Assembly: GCA_035048495.1 (NCBI GenBank)
Contig: CM068549.1
Coordinates: 5,935,822 to 5,999,821, forward strand
Reading direction: 5' to 3'
Origin: Euptelea pleiosperma
Lineage: Eukaryota > Streptophyta > Magnoliopsida > Ranunculales > Eupteleaceae
Length of the DNA stretch: 64,000 nt
Below the pieces are notes generated by a model, which was given only the letters and a program-made list of their open reading frames with translations, was not told where the DNA came from and ran no database searches. The translations under genes were made by a program, and so were the position numbers. This document shows positions 21,473-33,593 of the stretch, piece after piece (position 1 is the stretch's first letter; every line of letters starts with the position of its first letter).

Positions 21473-24400
21473 GTTCATGGTGTTGCTAACCTGCAACACC
21501 ACTAATCTCCCCTACTAGTCCATTTTCTTCCGTTTTCTTCTATCCTCTCTTCACGGTGCTTTCCCACACACCACCAGCAGCTCTTACAGTCTCCTCTGTT
21601 GGTCGGATTGGTTTTTTTCCGGTGAACTCCACCGCCTCCACGACAGAAAACGGGAGGTCTGCCCTTCGCGTCTCTCCCATTTCAGCAACCGTGCCCCCTC
21701 CTTTTTGCCCTCTCCAACGTGCTGCCCAATGGACAACACAACCTCCTGTCTCCATCAGCGATCATCTCCTTCTCCAATCTAACGCCGGAGTTGCAAAGCC
21801 TGCAACTCCGGCCAAAGCCACACCGGTCCGATTCTCTTCGTTTTCTCCTTCTTGATCTTCATTGCCGCTTGACCTACAGCTCCTTCTTGAGCATAGCACC
21901 GTCCACCCTTTCTCTACCCGTCACGGTCTGCAACACTTGCAGACCGGCTTCATCCACTCATTTTTCACGGACAGCAACTCCGTGGACGTCTTGTGGATCC
22001 CTTCCCATAGGTTGCTCCTCCTCTACCCAAACCGTTGAGCTCATATAGCCCGACGAACCTTCTCTGTTCATCTTCACTTGCTGCACGTCCTTGCAGCACA
22101 TCTATGTATCTTCCTCATTTTCTTCATCTTCTACATCGCGTGATTGGTCGATCTTGGCCATTCGATCCTCTATAGTTGCTGGCCAAACTAGCAAACATTC
22201 TATCATCCTTCCTTTCAAAAACCAACATCTCTTCAAGATCTCTCCAAGCCACTACCATCTCTACGGACGGCATACCCTCCTCTATGCGTGTGCAACACCT
22301 CCCGCAGGCTGTATTCCTTCTACCGAACCATCTTCATCACAGGGGAGTCCGATTCTTTGGGTAGGTTTCTAAAAGGGTGAGTACTCTCTCTCTCTCTTCT
22401 CCTCTTTAGTTTCTCTCCCTATTTTCTCCACTTTCTCTCTCATCATTTTCTCTCTCTACTTTTACTTTCCTTTCTCTCTCTAGACCTCTCTCTAGGATTA
22501 GATCTCTCTCTACTTTCATCTTTCTCTCTCTACGTTCGTCTTTCTCTCTCTTTACACTAGTTTCTCTTTCTAGATCTCTTATTTCTCTCTCTAGGTTTTG
22601 ATATTTTCTATCTCTACTTAGCTTTCATCTCTCTTATCTTTCTCTCTCTAATTCAATTTTACTGTTTTCTAGATTAATTGTTTCATGTTTGAGTTGTAAG
22701 TTACATTTGAATCCATGAAATAAAGTTTATTTTGATTCAAGATCGATGAATTCCAATTATTTTATGTTTCTTATTGCACTGATCTGACTAATCCCGAGTG
22801 CGGATACGACTCCGACTTTCCACTGTGCAAGAATTGTCTAATTTTGCAGGATTAAAGTCTCAGATAATTACAAATATGTTGATTCTAGGGTTTCCGTAAC
22901 CAACGACGCGGAAAAATCCTACTTTCACAAACCGGCAACTCTCTCCATGTGAATCCTCTTCATGAATCCCCATCTTTTGGCCGGACTGCTCCCTGCCTTG
23001 CTGAGCGCCTCCAAAGATCACCGGACTAGTGGGTGTTCACCTCATTCTTCAAAGCTTAGCTGCCCCCATCTCTCCCATTCACGAAGCATCTGCAACTCTT
23101 CAATCCAAGCACAGCCCCTTCTTTGCTGCTATAGGTAACCTCAACACGTTACTGGCCTGCCATCCCTCCTCCATCAATGCTCCCACAAGCTCCAACCTGT
23201 TCTGCCACCATTGTTACATCTTCTCTCAACCAGCAAAGCCTGCACCGTCCAGCCTCACCACCCTCACGGTGCTCTTTATCAATTTTCGGCAACATCCCTC
23301 CATCTCAAACGCTCCTACACCTCACGACCCATTCTTGGTCAACTTCCACCACTGTGTGATCTGCCCCTCCCTATTAGCACCAAGCCGAATGGCCTACTAT
23401 GCACGCCAGCATCATTTCATGGTGATCTACATCACTGGCTGCAATCATGCTACTCATGAGCTACAACATCTTCTCCATTCTCCAAGGTAAGGTGAGAATC
23501 TCTCCTCTCAAGGTAAGTCTTTTCTTCAAATCTCACCATATTTTCTCTCTCTAGAAACGTCCCTTCTTTCTATCTCTAGGTCTTTTCTTCTCTCTAACTT
23601 TCTCTCTCTATAACCCTCTCTCTCTCTCTAGGATAATTGTTAGTTCTTTCGAATTGTCAGTATTTGTTTGATATTTTGTTTGAGCATTGTAAAGACTTGT
23701 TTGGATTCAATAAATTTTATTTGCTTCACTATAATGGATTTTCTTTAGTGCTCTTCGTTCTCTTTATTTGTATTAGTTTAATTCATAATTTCTAGGATAT
23801 CAATAGCTTTAAAAGAAAAGAAATAAAATCAATCAAGTTTTAATCCATCCCACCATCATCACCTTTCCATCCTTTTAATTTTAGCAATTTCTGATAAATT
23901 CCGTCAATTCATGTTCTGAATCAGCGCAAACTAACCCCAAGTGCGGATCAACATCCGACACTAATCCCTATACAATATCTCATATTTTACAAGACTAAAG
24001 ATTCGGATAATTTACAAATGTGTTGATTTTAGGGTTTCCGTAACCAACGACGCAAAAAAACCCTACTTTCACGAGCACACGTGGATTGGTGCATGCTTGC
24101 TGGTGTCGACATGGAGTTAACTGCTAGAAATGAAGGTACCGAGAATGGTGAAGGAGGAGGGGGACTGTGATGAGATCTTTCACACAATGAAGATGTTTTC
24201 GAGCTGTTACATAGTGGTGTAGCAGTCTAGTGTGGAGAATCTTTTGTCCAAGGGAGATTAGGCATGAGCAGCAAGGGACATATAGGTCGCACCGTGGGAA
24301 TATGAGGAAGGACTGGCCAAGAGATTGACCACTCACATGGAGGTGGTTCCTCTTTCAACCTGTGCTAGCGGTGAAGATGGAGCAGCTTTAGAGGAGGTTC

Positions 24401-25032
24401 TTGATCAGCATGCTCGAGACAAGAAGGTCGCACTAAGGAGGACCGTCTATATCTTGATATGGCGAAGGAAGGTGACTCGTGGCAGAGATCTCCACGTTGT
24501 TGCAAGAGGGATGCAACACCATGATGCACAGGTGGAGGAGGCAATGGTTGTATCCACGGTGGCTGAAAAACCAGCAAGAGGGAGGAGCATGCAAAGTGGG
24601 GCAGTGTGAGTAGAGCGCAGCAGCCACAAAAGTCCGGCTTTGATGGAGAAGACCGGAGTTACGGACCTTCTAGGTTATGAGATGGATCCCACGACCTCTA
24701 ATGGTGGCGAACACGATGGTTGTAGGCCGTGTTGCTTGCTGCTGTCACCTGGAAGATGACAACGGCATGAAGAACAGCAGGTTGGTGTTCTTGTGGTGGA
24801 AAAGGTGAGGTAGCAGATTGCTCCGGCGTTAATGGTGGTTGCCGGAGCTACAGGTTGCAGGTGGACCGGTTTGGCCATGAAATGGTAGAAATGGAGATGA
24901 GAGAGGGGACAGAGGAGGTGCTGTCCGGCTGTGTGGAAAAAAGACACGGTGCTGGTGTCTACAAGGGAAACCAACCCGTTGATGTGCATGTGGCGTATCT
25001 GACCGTTGTAGGTTGCAAACGGTGATGGTTTT

Positions 25033-25060
25033 AGAAGAGTTGCAGATCTGCAACTCTTCT
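25033..25060. repeat. Perfect 28-bp palindrome, variant of the LTR hairpin
   Basis: AGAAGAGTTGCAGA followed by its exact complement. Relative to the ACCGGAG form at 21445, the outer arm has changed on both sides so that pairing is kept. Confidence 0.9.
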
Positions 25061-27121
25061 CAGGCGGTAAAAGGGGAGAAGACTAGAGTTGCAAACCTAC
25101 AACTCCAGTAATGAGTTTAAAGAAGGTGGTAAAGCCACCAGCAAGGGTAGAACGGCTATGGGGAGAACGTGGTTTGTCAGAGTTGCAACCTACAACTCCA
25201 ATAAACCTTGCGACCCGAGAGAGAGAATGGTGAGTGCTGCATAACGTGGAGGAAGGTGTGAGCAAGCAACGTGATGACTGTGGTTGAGAGAAGAGGAAAG
25301 GAGAGGCGCTCATGGGAGGAGCCCGGAGAAGATGACCGGAGTTGACCTGCAACTCCGGTAATGTGTTGCAAAGTGGAGAGGAAGAGAAGAAGAAGAGAGG
25401 AGGAGGAGCATGATATTGCTGTTGATGGGGGGATCAAAGTGAAGAAGGAGAAGGTAGAAGACTTAGAAGGAAAAGGAGATGGGCGGTGTTGGTTCAAGAG
25501 GAGAACCAGTCCGGCTAGACTGTGGGAGAGATGACCCGAACCAATGGTGGCTGGCTGAAAGCCAATCCGTTTTGGACTGTGGTGCTAGCTTGGAGATAAG
25601 TTGAAAAGGGCAGCAACGCCGCTGCTAATGGGGTTCCACGGTGAAGCCATGAATCAGTGGTGACTTGGGAAAGAAGAAGAAGAAGAAGAAGTGGGAAGGG
25701 GATGTCGGCCAGGTCTCCAGCGTGGAGGAGAGGCAAGGAGGAGCCAGTCCGGCCATGGAGAAGACGGTGAACAAGTCTTGCAGGTGTGGGGAATCTGGCT
25801 GAGCGCACGGCAAGGCAGCAAAATCATGGGGAGGAAAAGATGCACAGCGCATTGCAAGTGCTGCCATGGAGTTGCTGGTGGAGATGGAAAACGGTGGCTG
25901 GAGTAGATGTGTTGGCTATGCAGCACATGGGTGAGTAGTTGTTAGATAATCGCAAGAGAGACTCTTAAATTAACTATTTGAGAATGAGAGAGAGTTAGTT
26001 AGAGAGATATGGGTTAGTAACGTGGAGTGGTGGAATGATTCGTGGAAAGGAATCTCCACGTGAGAGAGGGGGGATGTTATGGATACGGGAGAAAAGGTCA
26101 ATGATGACCATTTCTCTCATGGCATGGGTATCGCTAGTGCAAGTTAATGAAGCCATGGGCTCAAGATGAATGGGCCATGGGCCTCAAGGTAAGTGAAGGC
26201 ATCGGGCTTCCAATTTACTTGTTGGCCACTTGGATTGTGGACCACCAAGGCCAAAGGATAGTGGATTTTTTTGGGCTAATACTAAGCATGCCACATGTCG
26301 GCTAGTGGGTCAGTAGGATAATGGGTCATGTGAGAGTGGATGGCCCAGATAGGAGAGTCGTTAGATCTAGAGAGATCCAACGATCCAATAGAAGATCTAA
26401 TGGTCCAATGGATGATCTAACGGTGGAAAAGCTATGGGAGATGTGATAGAGCTAGAGGAGAGAAGATTAGAGGTTATATGATAGAGATCGGAGGGTTAGG
26501 ATGACAGATCAGATGGTCAAATGGATGATCGGGTGGTGAGATGAGGGCAATTAGAGAGAGGGAAGAGAGAGGAGAGAGAAAATGATACAAAATAAAGGCA
26601 AAAGAGTTGGCGAAGGGTTTTGAACCCTAATCTTCAATGTAATCTTCAGTCGGCTTCACCAAACACATAAGCCGTCATTTTATGTCCTTGGGTGCGACTT
26701 TTAATCACTTTGGCCCGTCTCTCGGTCTTCAGCTTTGCCTCTCTTGATTCTTTATCTAGCTCTACGATCCTCTGACTTGACCCGTACTTGGCCTGTATCT
26801 TCTAATCATAGCCTGTTGGCTCTTTAAGCTTTGATAGTAGGCTTCTATGGTTGATCGTGGGCCCGTAAGTCTCAAAAATAGCCCGATTGGGTTTCTTGCG
26901 AGAGAACAGCGCGTAATGAGACTTAATCAAAACGGCTTCATATCTAAACTTCTAAAAATGTGTTTAATGCATGCAAATATATCATTTCATCCAGAAAAGT
27001 GTGTTCTACGCAATGAAAGAGACTTACGTAGAAAAGTAGATAAATAAGAAAATTTTACATAGGAGAGTGTTATAACGGTAAAGGATAATGGCTTAAAATA
27101 AGCACTTTTAAGCAAATATCA

Positions 27122-28130
27122 AATGTCCACAAACTCACTTGAAGGGATATTGTGGGGATATGTTTCAGTATGGGAAGAATGAGAAGTTGCTTATGCAGTG
27201 TTTCCAGAAGAGTTTCAATGGTCCTGCCCTTAGAAGGTACACTACTTTGGATCACACCAAGATCAAGACTTGGAGAGACATCTCTGAGGCGTTCCTAGCC
27301 CATTATGCTTTCAATATGGTTTTGGTTCCTCAGAAGGATGACCTAGAGAGAATGTTGCAGAAAAACAATGAGACCTTCACAGAGTATGCATTTAGATGGC
27401 GAGAAGCGGCAGCTCAGTTAAGGACTTCAATGACCGAAGAGGAGATGATCCAATCATTTCTAAAAACTGTTGGACAACCATACCATACTCTCTTGATAGC
27501 GCAAACGCTACCCACATTTGCTGCTATGGCCCAAAATGGTTCGAGGATTGAGGCGTCAATCAGGGATGGCACCATTGCGGATCCCTCTACAGTGTAGTCG
27601 ATGGTCTATGGAAAGCCTTCTGGAACAAATATAAAGAAGAATGACAACAAGAAGAGAACACCAGATGGAGAGGTGCAAATGATCACTCCCACACCTCAAG
27701 CGTCGGTTTATCGGATACCTCAACAACAATTTGCGCGACATATTGTTCATCCTCATTTCATTCATCCAGTCCCACGTCAACATGTTCATGCAATGGGGCA
27801 AACTCTGCAACAACCCTTTACTTCACTACAACATCCCCAACAATCTACTCACCAACAATATTTCCAGCAAATCCACAGAAGGCAAGATGGGATACCACAA
27901 CAGCAAATACAACAACCTCAAGGGAACCGAATTGAGAAAAGAAAGAGAAGAGAGTTTACACCATTGCCCTTGACTCTTTCACAATTGCTTCCACAACTCC
28001 TTGAACAAGGGCTTCTGGTCCTCTAATCTCTCAGCCGGTGTCAGATCCACCTCCAAGAGGTTATGACCCCAGTGCATGGTGTTCGTATCACCAAGGTCCA
28101 GGGCATTGGATGGATAGGTGTTGGAATCTC
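27122..28130 (+). pseudogene. Element A gag, central and nucleocapsid part
   Basis: After the target duplication the capsid domain resumes: HLKGYCGDMFQYGKNEKLL, then FNGPALRRYTTLD, then the W-DISEAFLAHY segment and MVLVPQKDDLERM, all typical of the Tat-type retrotransposon gag. An in-frame TAG lies at 27595-27597. A Gln/His/Pro-rich stretch follows (27700-27950). After a frameshift, 28077-28119 encodes WCSYHQGPGHWMDRCWNLK, a C-x2-H-x5-H-x4-C finger characteristic of Tat gag. It would package element RNA if intact. Stops and the frameshift make it a pseudogene. Confidence 0.85.
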
Positions 28131-29126
28131 AAGCATGTTGTACAGAACTTGATAGACTAGGGAGAATTACCCTTCCATCTCAGCAACCTGGCACATCGGG
28201 CATCATACAAAACCCCCTCCCAAACCATCCAGAGCAAGTCCCTAGCACTTCAAAGCAAATTAATGCCATATCTGCAGGTTCTTATACCTTTGACCCCTCG
28301 TGTCTTATTGGACCAGTCGGAAAGGAATTTGTTGTAAATATCAATTCAAAATTTGAATCATCTAGTCCACTGGTTGGCACCTGATCAATCTTCATCGCTC
28401 AGAATGGCAAACCACGGTACCCAGCCTCAACCTACTGCTCAGTTTCAACTATACTTGCCCAACTCAACTATTCTTACCCCCACTCATGCAACTCAACCTC
28501 TACCTTTTATGGTCCAATCACCCATTAACCCAGTTATATCTACACCTTGTATCACCCATACTCCAGTTCAACCTCCTATAAACTCATACTCTTCTACCCC
28601 AATTGTCAAATACCCTGCACCATTACTACCGCCATCACCTTTCCATATTTCTTACCCACCAAGACCTATTCCATCACAAGTACCCAAACCTTTTATCATT
28701 CAAGTCCCTCCAACTCAACCCATAGTTAACCTATCCAAGGTGCCGTGAAACTATAATGAGCAGACAGTGGTAGTTAAAAGAAGAGCAGATAAAGGGGAAT
28801 GCCATGAGATTGGTAATATGACGAGGTCGGGAAGGTGTTTCAAACCAACAAATCTAAGGAATGAAGGAGAAAAAGGGAAAGATAAGGAAACAATGCACAA
28901 TGATAATGATGATAGTGCATTCTATAAAGCCCTAAAGAAATCAGAGTATAATGTTGTCGAACAACTTGGGAAAGTGCCTGCTCAGATTTCAATATTGGGG
29001 TTGTTGCTAACCTCAGAACATCATAGGGCTCAAATGCTAAAAGTATTGGAGAAGGCTCATGTTATGGCTAACATCACTCCTGAGAGATTGGCAAAGTTGG
29101 TAGGAATGATCTGGCCCCTCGAGTGA
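28131..29126 (+). pseudogene. Element A gag-protease linker
   Basis: From 28353 a single frame runs to 29126 with one TGA at 28746-28748. The first half is Pro/Thr/Ser/Gln-rich and low in complexity. The second half contains a basic stretch (VVKRRADKG), TRSGRCFKP, then FYKALKKSEYNVVEQLGKVP and ISILGLLLTSEHHRAQMLKV, which correspond to the conserved helical segment before the protease in Tat elements (S-E-Y-x-V-x-x-Q-L). The region 28131-28352 is degenerate. The protease frame overlaps the end by 4 bases. Confidence 0.7.
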
Positions 29127-29779
29127 TAACATTTTCTGATGATGACATTCCTGGAGAAGGAACCAAACACTTGAGGTCCTTATATATCATAGTGACATGT
29201 CAGAATCAGAAAGTGCCTGAGGTCCTGATTGACAATGGCTCGGGCCTAAATGTATGCTCTTTGAATACTATTAAGGCCATAGGACTTGGCCTCTCTGACA
29301 TCAGAAGGAGACCCATGACAATTAGGGCTTTTGATAATTTTATCAGACAAAATGTTGGAGACATCGATCTTGATGTGATCATAGGCCCGTATTCATTCAA
29401 GATTAACTTCCAAGTGTTGGACATGGAGGCATCCTTCACTTTTCTCCTTGGCAGGCCATGGTTACATTCAACCGGGGCAGTCCCATCTTCCTTGCATCAA
29501 AATGTGAAATTTGTTGTTGATGATCAGTTAATTTCAGTGACCGGTGATGAAAAGCTTCATATCCCACCGGGGCAACACACATATGTAGTCCAACACATGG
29601 AAATTGAATCAAAAATCTTCTCTTATCAATTTGAAACAGTGAGTTGCATGTCCATGAAAAGAGATGAAGTCGTTGAGCCATGTTGGAGGATGATGTACAA
29701 CAAGAACTTCTACCCTGGCAAGCGATTAGGAGTGAATGAACAAGGGATGCTGGAACCGGTAAAGAAAATGAAGTACTAG
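29123..29779 (+). pseudogene. Element A retropepsin-like aspartic protease
   Basis: This 218-codon open frame encodes VPEVLIDNGSGLNVCSL, the Tat-type active site with Asp in D-x-G-S. Hydrophobic strands and FLLGRPWLHSTGA follow, the second conserved motif of the fold. In the living element it would cut the Gag-Pol precursor. The frame itself is open, but it is cut off from RT by a degraded spacer. It starts four bases inside the upstream frame, the trace of an old -1 shift or of a frameshift mutation. Confidence 0.85.
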
Positions 29780-30711
29780 CCAAGATTTGGTAATGGGTAC
29801 AAACCGCGCACTGAGAACTACATCAGACAAGCACAATTGAGAAGAAAAACTTAATTAGCAAGAAGAAACGGAGTTGACCTCATCGAGGATCTGCTAAAGC
29901 CCATTCCTCTCCTCAATGCAACTTTTCCTGTAGGAATCTTTCGTGATGAAGATTATAACCCTCTTTCAAATCCTAAATCCCCATCTTTTCCAAAATCTGC
30001 TAGGACTCCTTCAAAACCAAGCCATTCTCCATTTGTACAGTCAAAAGATTCAAAGGTTGAGCACGAGCTTGATATTCCTAATATCTCAATCTTATTCTTA
30101 GGCGGAGAATGTCAGTCTGATTCAATTTTTGAGTCTGAGTCCAGCAAGTCAACAGGCGCGATGGTCGATGGGATAACAAAGTCCAAAGATGATTTCAAGT
30201 CAGACCAAGCGGTAGAGATACCATATGGAGAGCAAGATGGAGGCAAAATGATGTATATTGATTGGGAAGTAGTTCAGATCCCGAAGAATCTACAAGAAGA
30301 GCTCATGATACCCCTGCAAGAAGCAAGCATGTTTGATGAGGAGGAGATAGAGATGGAATATGAAGATGTCATGATGATCTACTTCAACAAAAGGAAGATT
30401 GATCCAACCAATCTGATTCATCAGTCAGAAGGAAAATTGTTGAATTGAGAATCTGTCCCACTAACTGTTGAGGCTAGCCAAATTGTAACAAGGCCAATGA
30501 CCCCTTTTAAAAAGGTCTGTTATAGCCAGTTGACTAACTAATGAAATCCTTCACCCTTGGGTGTTGTTTTGTCAAAAAAATTAGTTTTTTTTTTAATAAA
30601 TGAACCCCTTCATTTGTTTTTGCAAAATTATTCTTTTTTGTCTTCTCTAATTCAATCAAGGTTAATTAGCAGGAAGAGTCTAATAGTGAGCTTGAACCAG
30701 ATGATTTCGAT
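29780..30711 (+). pseudogene. Element A protease-RT spacer
   Basis: Degraded coding sequence. A Glu/Asp-rich open piece at 30161-30448 (EVVQIPKNLQEELMIP, then a run of acidic residues) resembles the variable linker between protease and RT in Tat elements. The interval 30450-30690 has stops in all frames and T-rich runs, with nothing recognisable. Confidence 0.55.
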
Positions 30712-31908
30712 TTGGAATTAGACTTTGAGCTCATGGGGATAGAATGTGATGAGGAACAAGAGGAGGCTCACACAGAGTTTCTCGATCTTCTCGAGCATCA
30801 TGAAAAGGGGGTTCAACCTAACATTGAAGATACCGAGACCCTAAATCTTAGTACAGAAGAAGATCCAAAAGAAGTGAAGATTGGTACATCTCTTTCCCCA
30901 CATGAGAGACTTAAAATGGTCAGATTCCTTCAGAATTATAAAGATGTATTCGCTTGGTCCTATGAAGACATGCTCGGGCTAGACACAGATCTAGTCATCC
31001 ATCGTTTGCCCTTAATACCTGGGGCAACCCCCGTTAAGCAGAAGCTTCGAAGATTGCGTCCGGAATGGGCTTTGAAGATCAAAGAAGAAGTGGTAAGCCA
31101 GCACAAAGCCAATTTTCTGATGGCTTCATCATATTCAGAGTGGCTTGCGAATATAGTACCTGTGCCAAAGAAGGATGGGAGACTAAGATTGTGCATTGAC
31201 TTTCGGAACTTGAATAAGGCTAGCCCAAAGGACGACTTTCCATTGCCTCATATAGACTTCTTGGTGGATACTACTGTAGGCCATGAATTGTTGTCATTCA
31301 TGGATGAATTCTCGGGATATAACCAAATTAAGATGGCAGACGAAGATAGAGAAAAGACTGCGTTCATCACACCTTGTGGCACCTTTTGTTATAAAGTTAT
31401 GCCATTTGGATTAAAAAATACATGAGCAACATACCAGCAGGCTATGACAATACTATTCCATGATATGATCCACAAGGAAATAGAAGTGTATGTGGATGAC
31501 ATGATCACCAAATCATGGAAGGCTGAAGACCATCTCACCATCTTAAAGAAACTATTTGAAAGACTCTATAAATTCAGGCTTCGTCTCAATCCTGCAAAAT
31601 GTGTTTTCGGTGCAACATCTGGAAAGCTGCTTGGATTTATTATCAACAGGAGAGGAATTGGAATTGATCCAGCCAAAGCCAAGGCAATCATTGATATGCC
31701 TCCCCCGAAGACGGAGAAAGAAATCAGAGGTTTTCTTGGGCGTTTATCAACAGATTCGTGGCACAACTCACTCCCATTTGTGAACCCATTTTCAAGTTAC
31801 TTCGTAAGAACAGTCCTAAGGAATGGAATGATGAATGTCAAGTTGCTTTCGATAAGATAAAAAGGTACCTCCTAAATCCTCTAGTCCTAGTGCCACCTAA
31901 GCCAGGAC
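30712..31908 (+). pseudogene. Element A reverse transcriptase
   Basis: Acidic linker, then FAWSYEDMLGLD, P-V-KQKLRRLRPEWALKIKEEV, WLANIVPVPKKDGRLRLCID, FRNLNKASPKDDFPLPHID, SGYNQIKM, PFGLKN and the catalytic YVDDMI box (about 31488-31505). FGATSGKLLGFI and the thumb motif EIRGFLGRL follow. These motifs and the YVDD variant fit the Tat lineage. Defects are an in-frame TGA at 31423-31425 inside the conserved GLKN-(A)TYQ segment and a small deletion with frameshift near 31745, after which the frame continues at 31758-31908 into the RNase H tether. It is interrupted at 31913 by solo LTR S4. Confidence 0.92.
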
Positions 31909-32402
31909 ATCCTTATGGGTACTATAATTTGACCTCTGTGGCATGATATTCGCTCAAAAGTGCTTATTTTAAGCCATTATCCTTACAGTGATGTCTCAAT
32001 CTCCTACGTAAAACTTGTCTTTTCGTCGACTTTGCATACAAGAGTTTCTTCTATTGCGTAGAATGCATTCTTTAGAAGAAAATCAACTATTTGCATGAAA
32101 TATATGTATTTCGGATAGTCCAGTATCAAGCCATTTTAGTTGAATCTCATTACGCACTTTTTCACTTGTAGGAGACCCTATCGAGCGATTCTCGAGGACT
32201 GGTGGGCCACGATCAACCACAAAAGACTTCTATCGAAGCTTAAAGAGCCAACAAGCTAGGATTAAAAGATAGAAGACATGTACAAGCAAAGCTAGAGGAT
32301 CGTAGAGCCGGAACAAGGACTAAAAGAAAGAAGAATAACTGGAGACCAAGAGAAGGACTTAGGTGTTAAAGGCCATACCAATTGACATCAAAGGATAAGT
32401 TT

Positions 32403-32470
32403 GACTTATTGGTGGAGCAGACGAGAGAGAATAAAGAAGACCATGGTTCAAGACCCTCCAATGCTTTTAT
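32403..32470 (+). other. tRNA-like module in the E3 5' LTR
   Basis: TTGACTTATTGGTGGAGC resembles an A box. GGTTCAAGACC at about 32441 fits the B-box consensus GGTTCRANNCC closely. The 3' LTR has the same block near 54643-54712. Confidence 0.5.
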
Positions 32471-32523
32471 TTTTGTATTTTTCTCTCACTTCTCTCCTAT
32501 TTCTCTCTCTATCTATCTATCTT

Positions 32524-32633
32524 GGCCCATGACCTAGGCCCATAACCTAAGCCCATGACCCACGACCCATGCCCATGACCCATGACCATACCCATTACCC
32601 ATGCCCATGCCCATGACCCATGCTCATGCCCAT
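32524..32633. repeat. CCCATGACC minisatellite in E3 5' LTR
   Basis: Irregular run of CCCATG and CCCATGACC units, about 110 bp. The 3' LTR counterpart (54764-54892) is about 19 bp longer, which explains most of the 24-bp length difference between the two LTRs. Confidence 0.85.
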
Positions 32634-33580
32634 TTGCAACAACAAAAGAGAATTGGTCTCACTTGACCAATTCTTCTTCCTCCCATCTCTCTCTATCCTA
32701 ATCACACTCTCTCTCATCTAACTAACCCATTCCCAACCGTTGGATTTGGAAAGATCCAACGGTCATCATTTTTACAACAAGCAAAAGAAAAAAAAAAGTC
32801 TATAAGAGATCTACGATCTCTCCTTCTTAGGTTGGTTCCCTCCCCCTTCTCTTCCTCTCTTTCTTTTTTCTTTCTCTTCTTCTTCACCCTTCTCCGACGA
32901 GCAACTCCAGCGAGCTCACCATTAACGCCTCCACCTCGAGGTGCAAAGCGTCAAATAGCAACGTCTCCTTGCTGCCCATTTCATCCGCCACAATCAAAGG
33001 TTACAATCCTCAATCCTATTGAGGTCGATCCAATAGGAGTTGCACCATCTACCTCTTCAATGGTAAGCTTCTCTTTAATTCATCTCTCTAACCTTCTTAT
33101 CTTATTTCTCTCTCTTCTTTCCCTCTCTACCTTTACATGCTTTCTAGGATAATATTTTAATGGCTTTCTAGATTAATTTAGTTTAATGTTATTTCTGTTG
33201 TAAAGCATTTGAATAAACATTGTAAGCATTTGTTTTTAGTTTTATGAACAAGTTTTAAATTCAAGTTTAAATTATTTTCATTTATTGCATTTTTCATTCT
33301 CGTTTCTTTTGTGTTTTTTTCATTCTAATAGTTTTACAACAATCTCAAGCATATTTTAAATCAACCTCCACCATTCTCACCCTTCCATTTATTCTAAGCA
33401 TTTTTTAATTATTCTTGTTTCTTATTGTGCTAACTAATCCCGAGTGCGGACGATATCCGACACGAGCCACTGTGCAAGTCTGCTTATTTGCAGATTAAGT
33501 GAACCAATTTGGAGAAATTAGAAATATTGTTAAGATCTAGGGTTTTCGTAACCAACGACGCAAAAAAACCAATTTCAAAT

Positions 33581-33593
33581 GGCACCGTTGCCG
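33581..33593 (+). other. E3 primer binding site, tRNA-Asp-like
   Basis: TGGCACCGTTGCC, two bases after the LTR end; one mismatch to the complement of the tRNA-Asp 3' end. Confidence 0.8.

Larger units (their letters stand above)
19771..22927 (+). repeat. Solo LTR S3 (3157 bp) inserted in LTR Z
   Basis: Starts TGATATTCGC, ends TCCTACTTTCA, with perfect duplication caaac at 19766-19770 and 22928-22932. It holds a tRNA-like module (20208-20280), a promoter palindrome (20954-20990) followed by TTATAAAG at 21003-21010, a TTC array (21138-21177), hairpins at 21445-21472 and 21784-21812, many CTCTCTCTA tracts (22380-22660), and the U5 end. Confidence 0.93.
17636..24071 (+). repeat. LTR Z (about 3.3 kb), plus strand, 5' end eroded, split by solo LTR S3
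   Basis: Recognisable sequence starts at TCGCTAAAAAGTG (17642). The canonical TGATAT end is altered or lost and no target duplication is visible. Segments are 17636-19770 and 22933-24071, ending ACCCTACTTTCA. Z belongs with S3 to a subfamily with an extra block (about 18412-18740) and a different promoter palindrome (18802-18840). It contains a good tRNA-like module (18088-18163), TTC repeats (19013-19046) and CGGAGTTGCA hairpins at 19301-19327 and 19638-19662. Confidence 0.8.
17055..27121 (-). repeat. Solo LTR B (about 3.6 kb), minus strand, split by LTR Z
   Basis: It begins TGAAAGTAGGG at 17055 and ends AGCAAATATCA at 27121. Flanks are gatgt (17050-17054) and aatgt (27122-27126), a target duplication with one mismatch. 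The gag protein of element A reads through once the LTR is removed. Segments are 17055-17635 and 24072-27121. It carries a 102-bp tandem duplication, a 28-bp perfect palindrome (25033-25060), further hairpins at 25084-25107 and 25335-25359, and a tRNA-like module (about 26690-26611). Confidence 0.85.
31944..33578 (+). repeat. E3 5' LTR (1635 bp)
   Basis: TGATATTCGC start, CCAATTTCA end. It is shorter than other family LTRs. It carries a tRNA-like module, a CCCATGACC minisatellite (32524-32633), GTCTATAAGAG as probable TATA box followed by an AGAGATC/GATCTCT hairpin (about 32798-32822), and the U5 hairpin near 33448. It is nearly identical to the copy at 54183. Confidence 0.93.
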
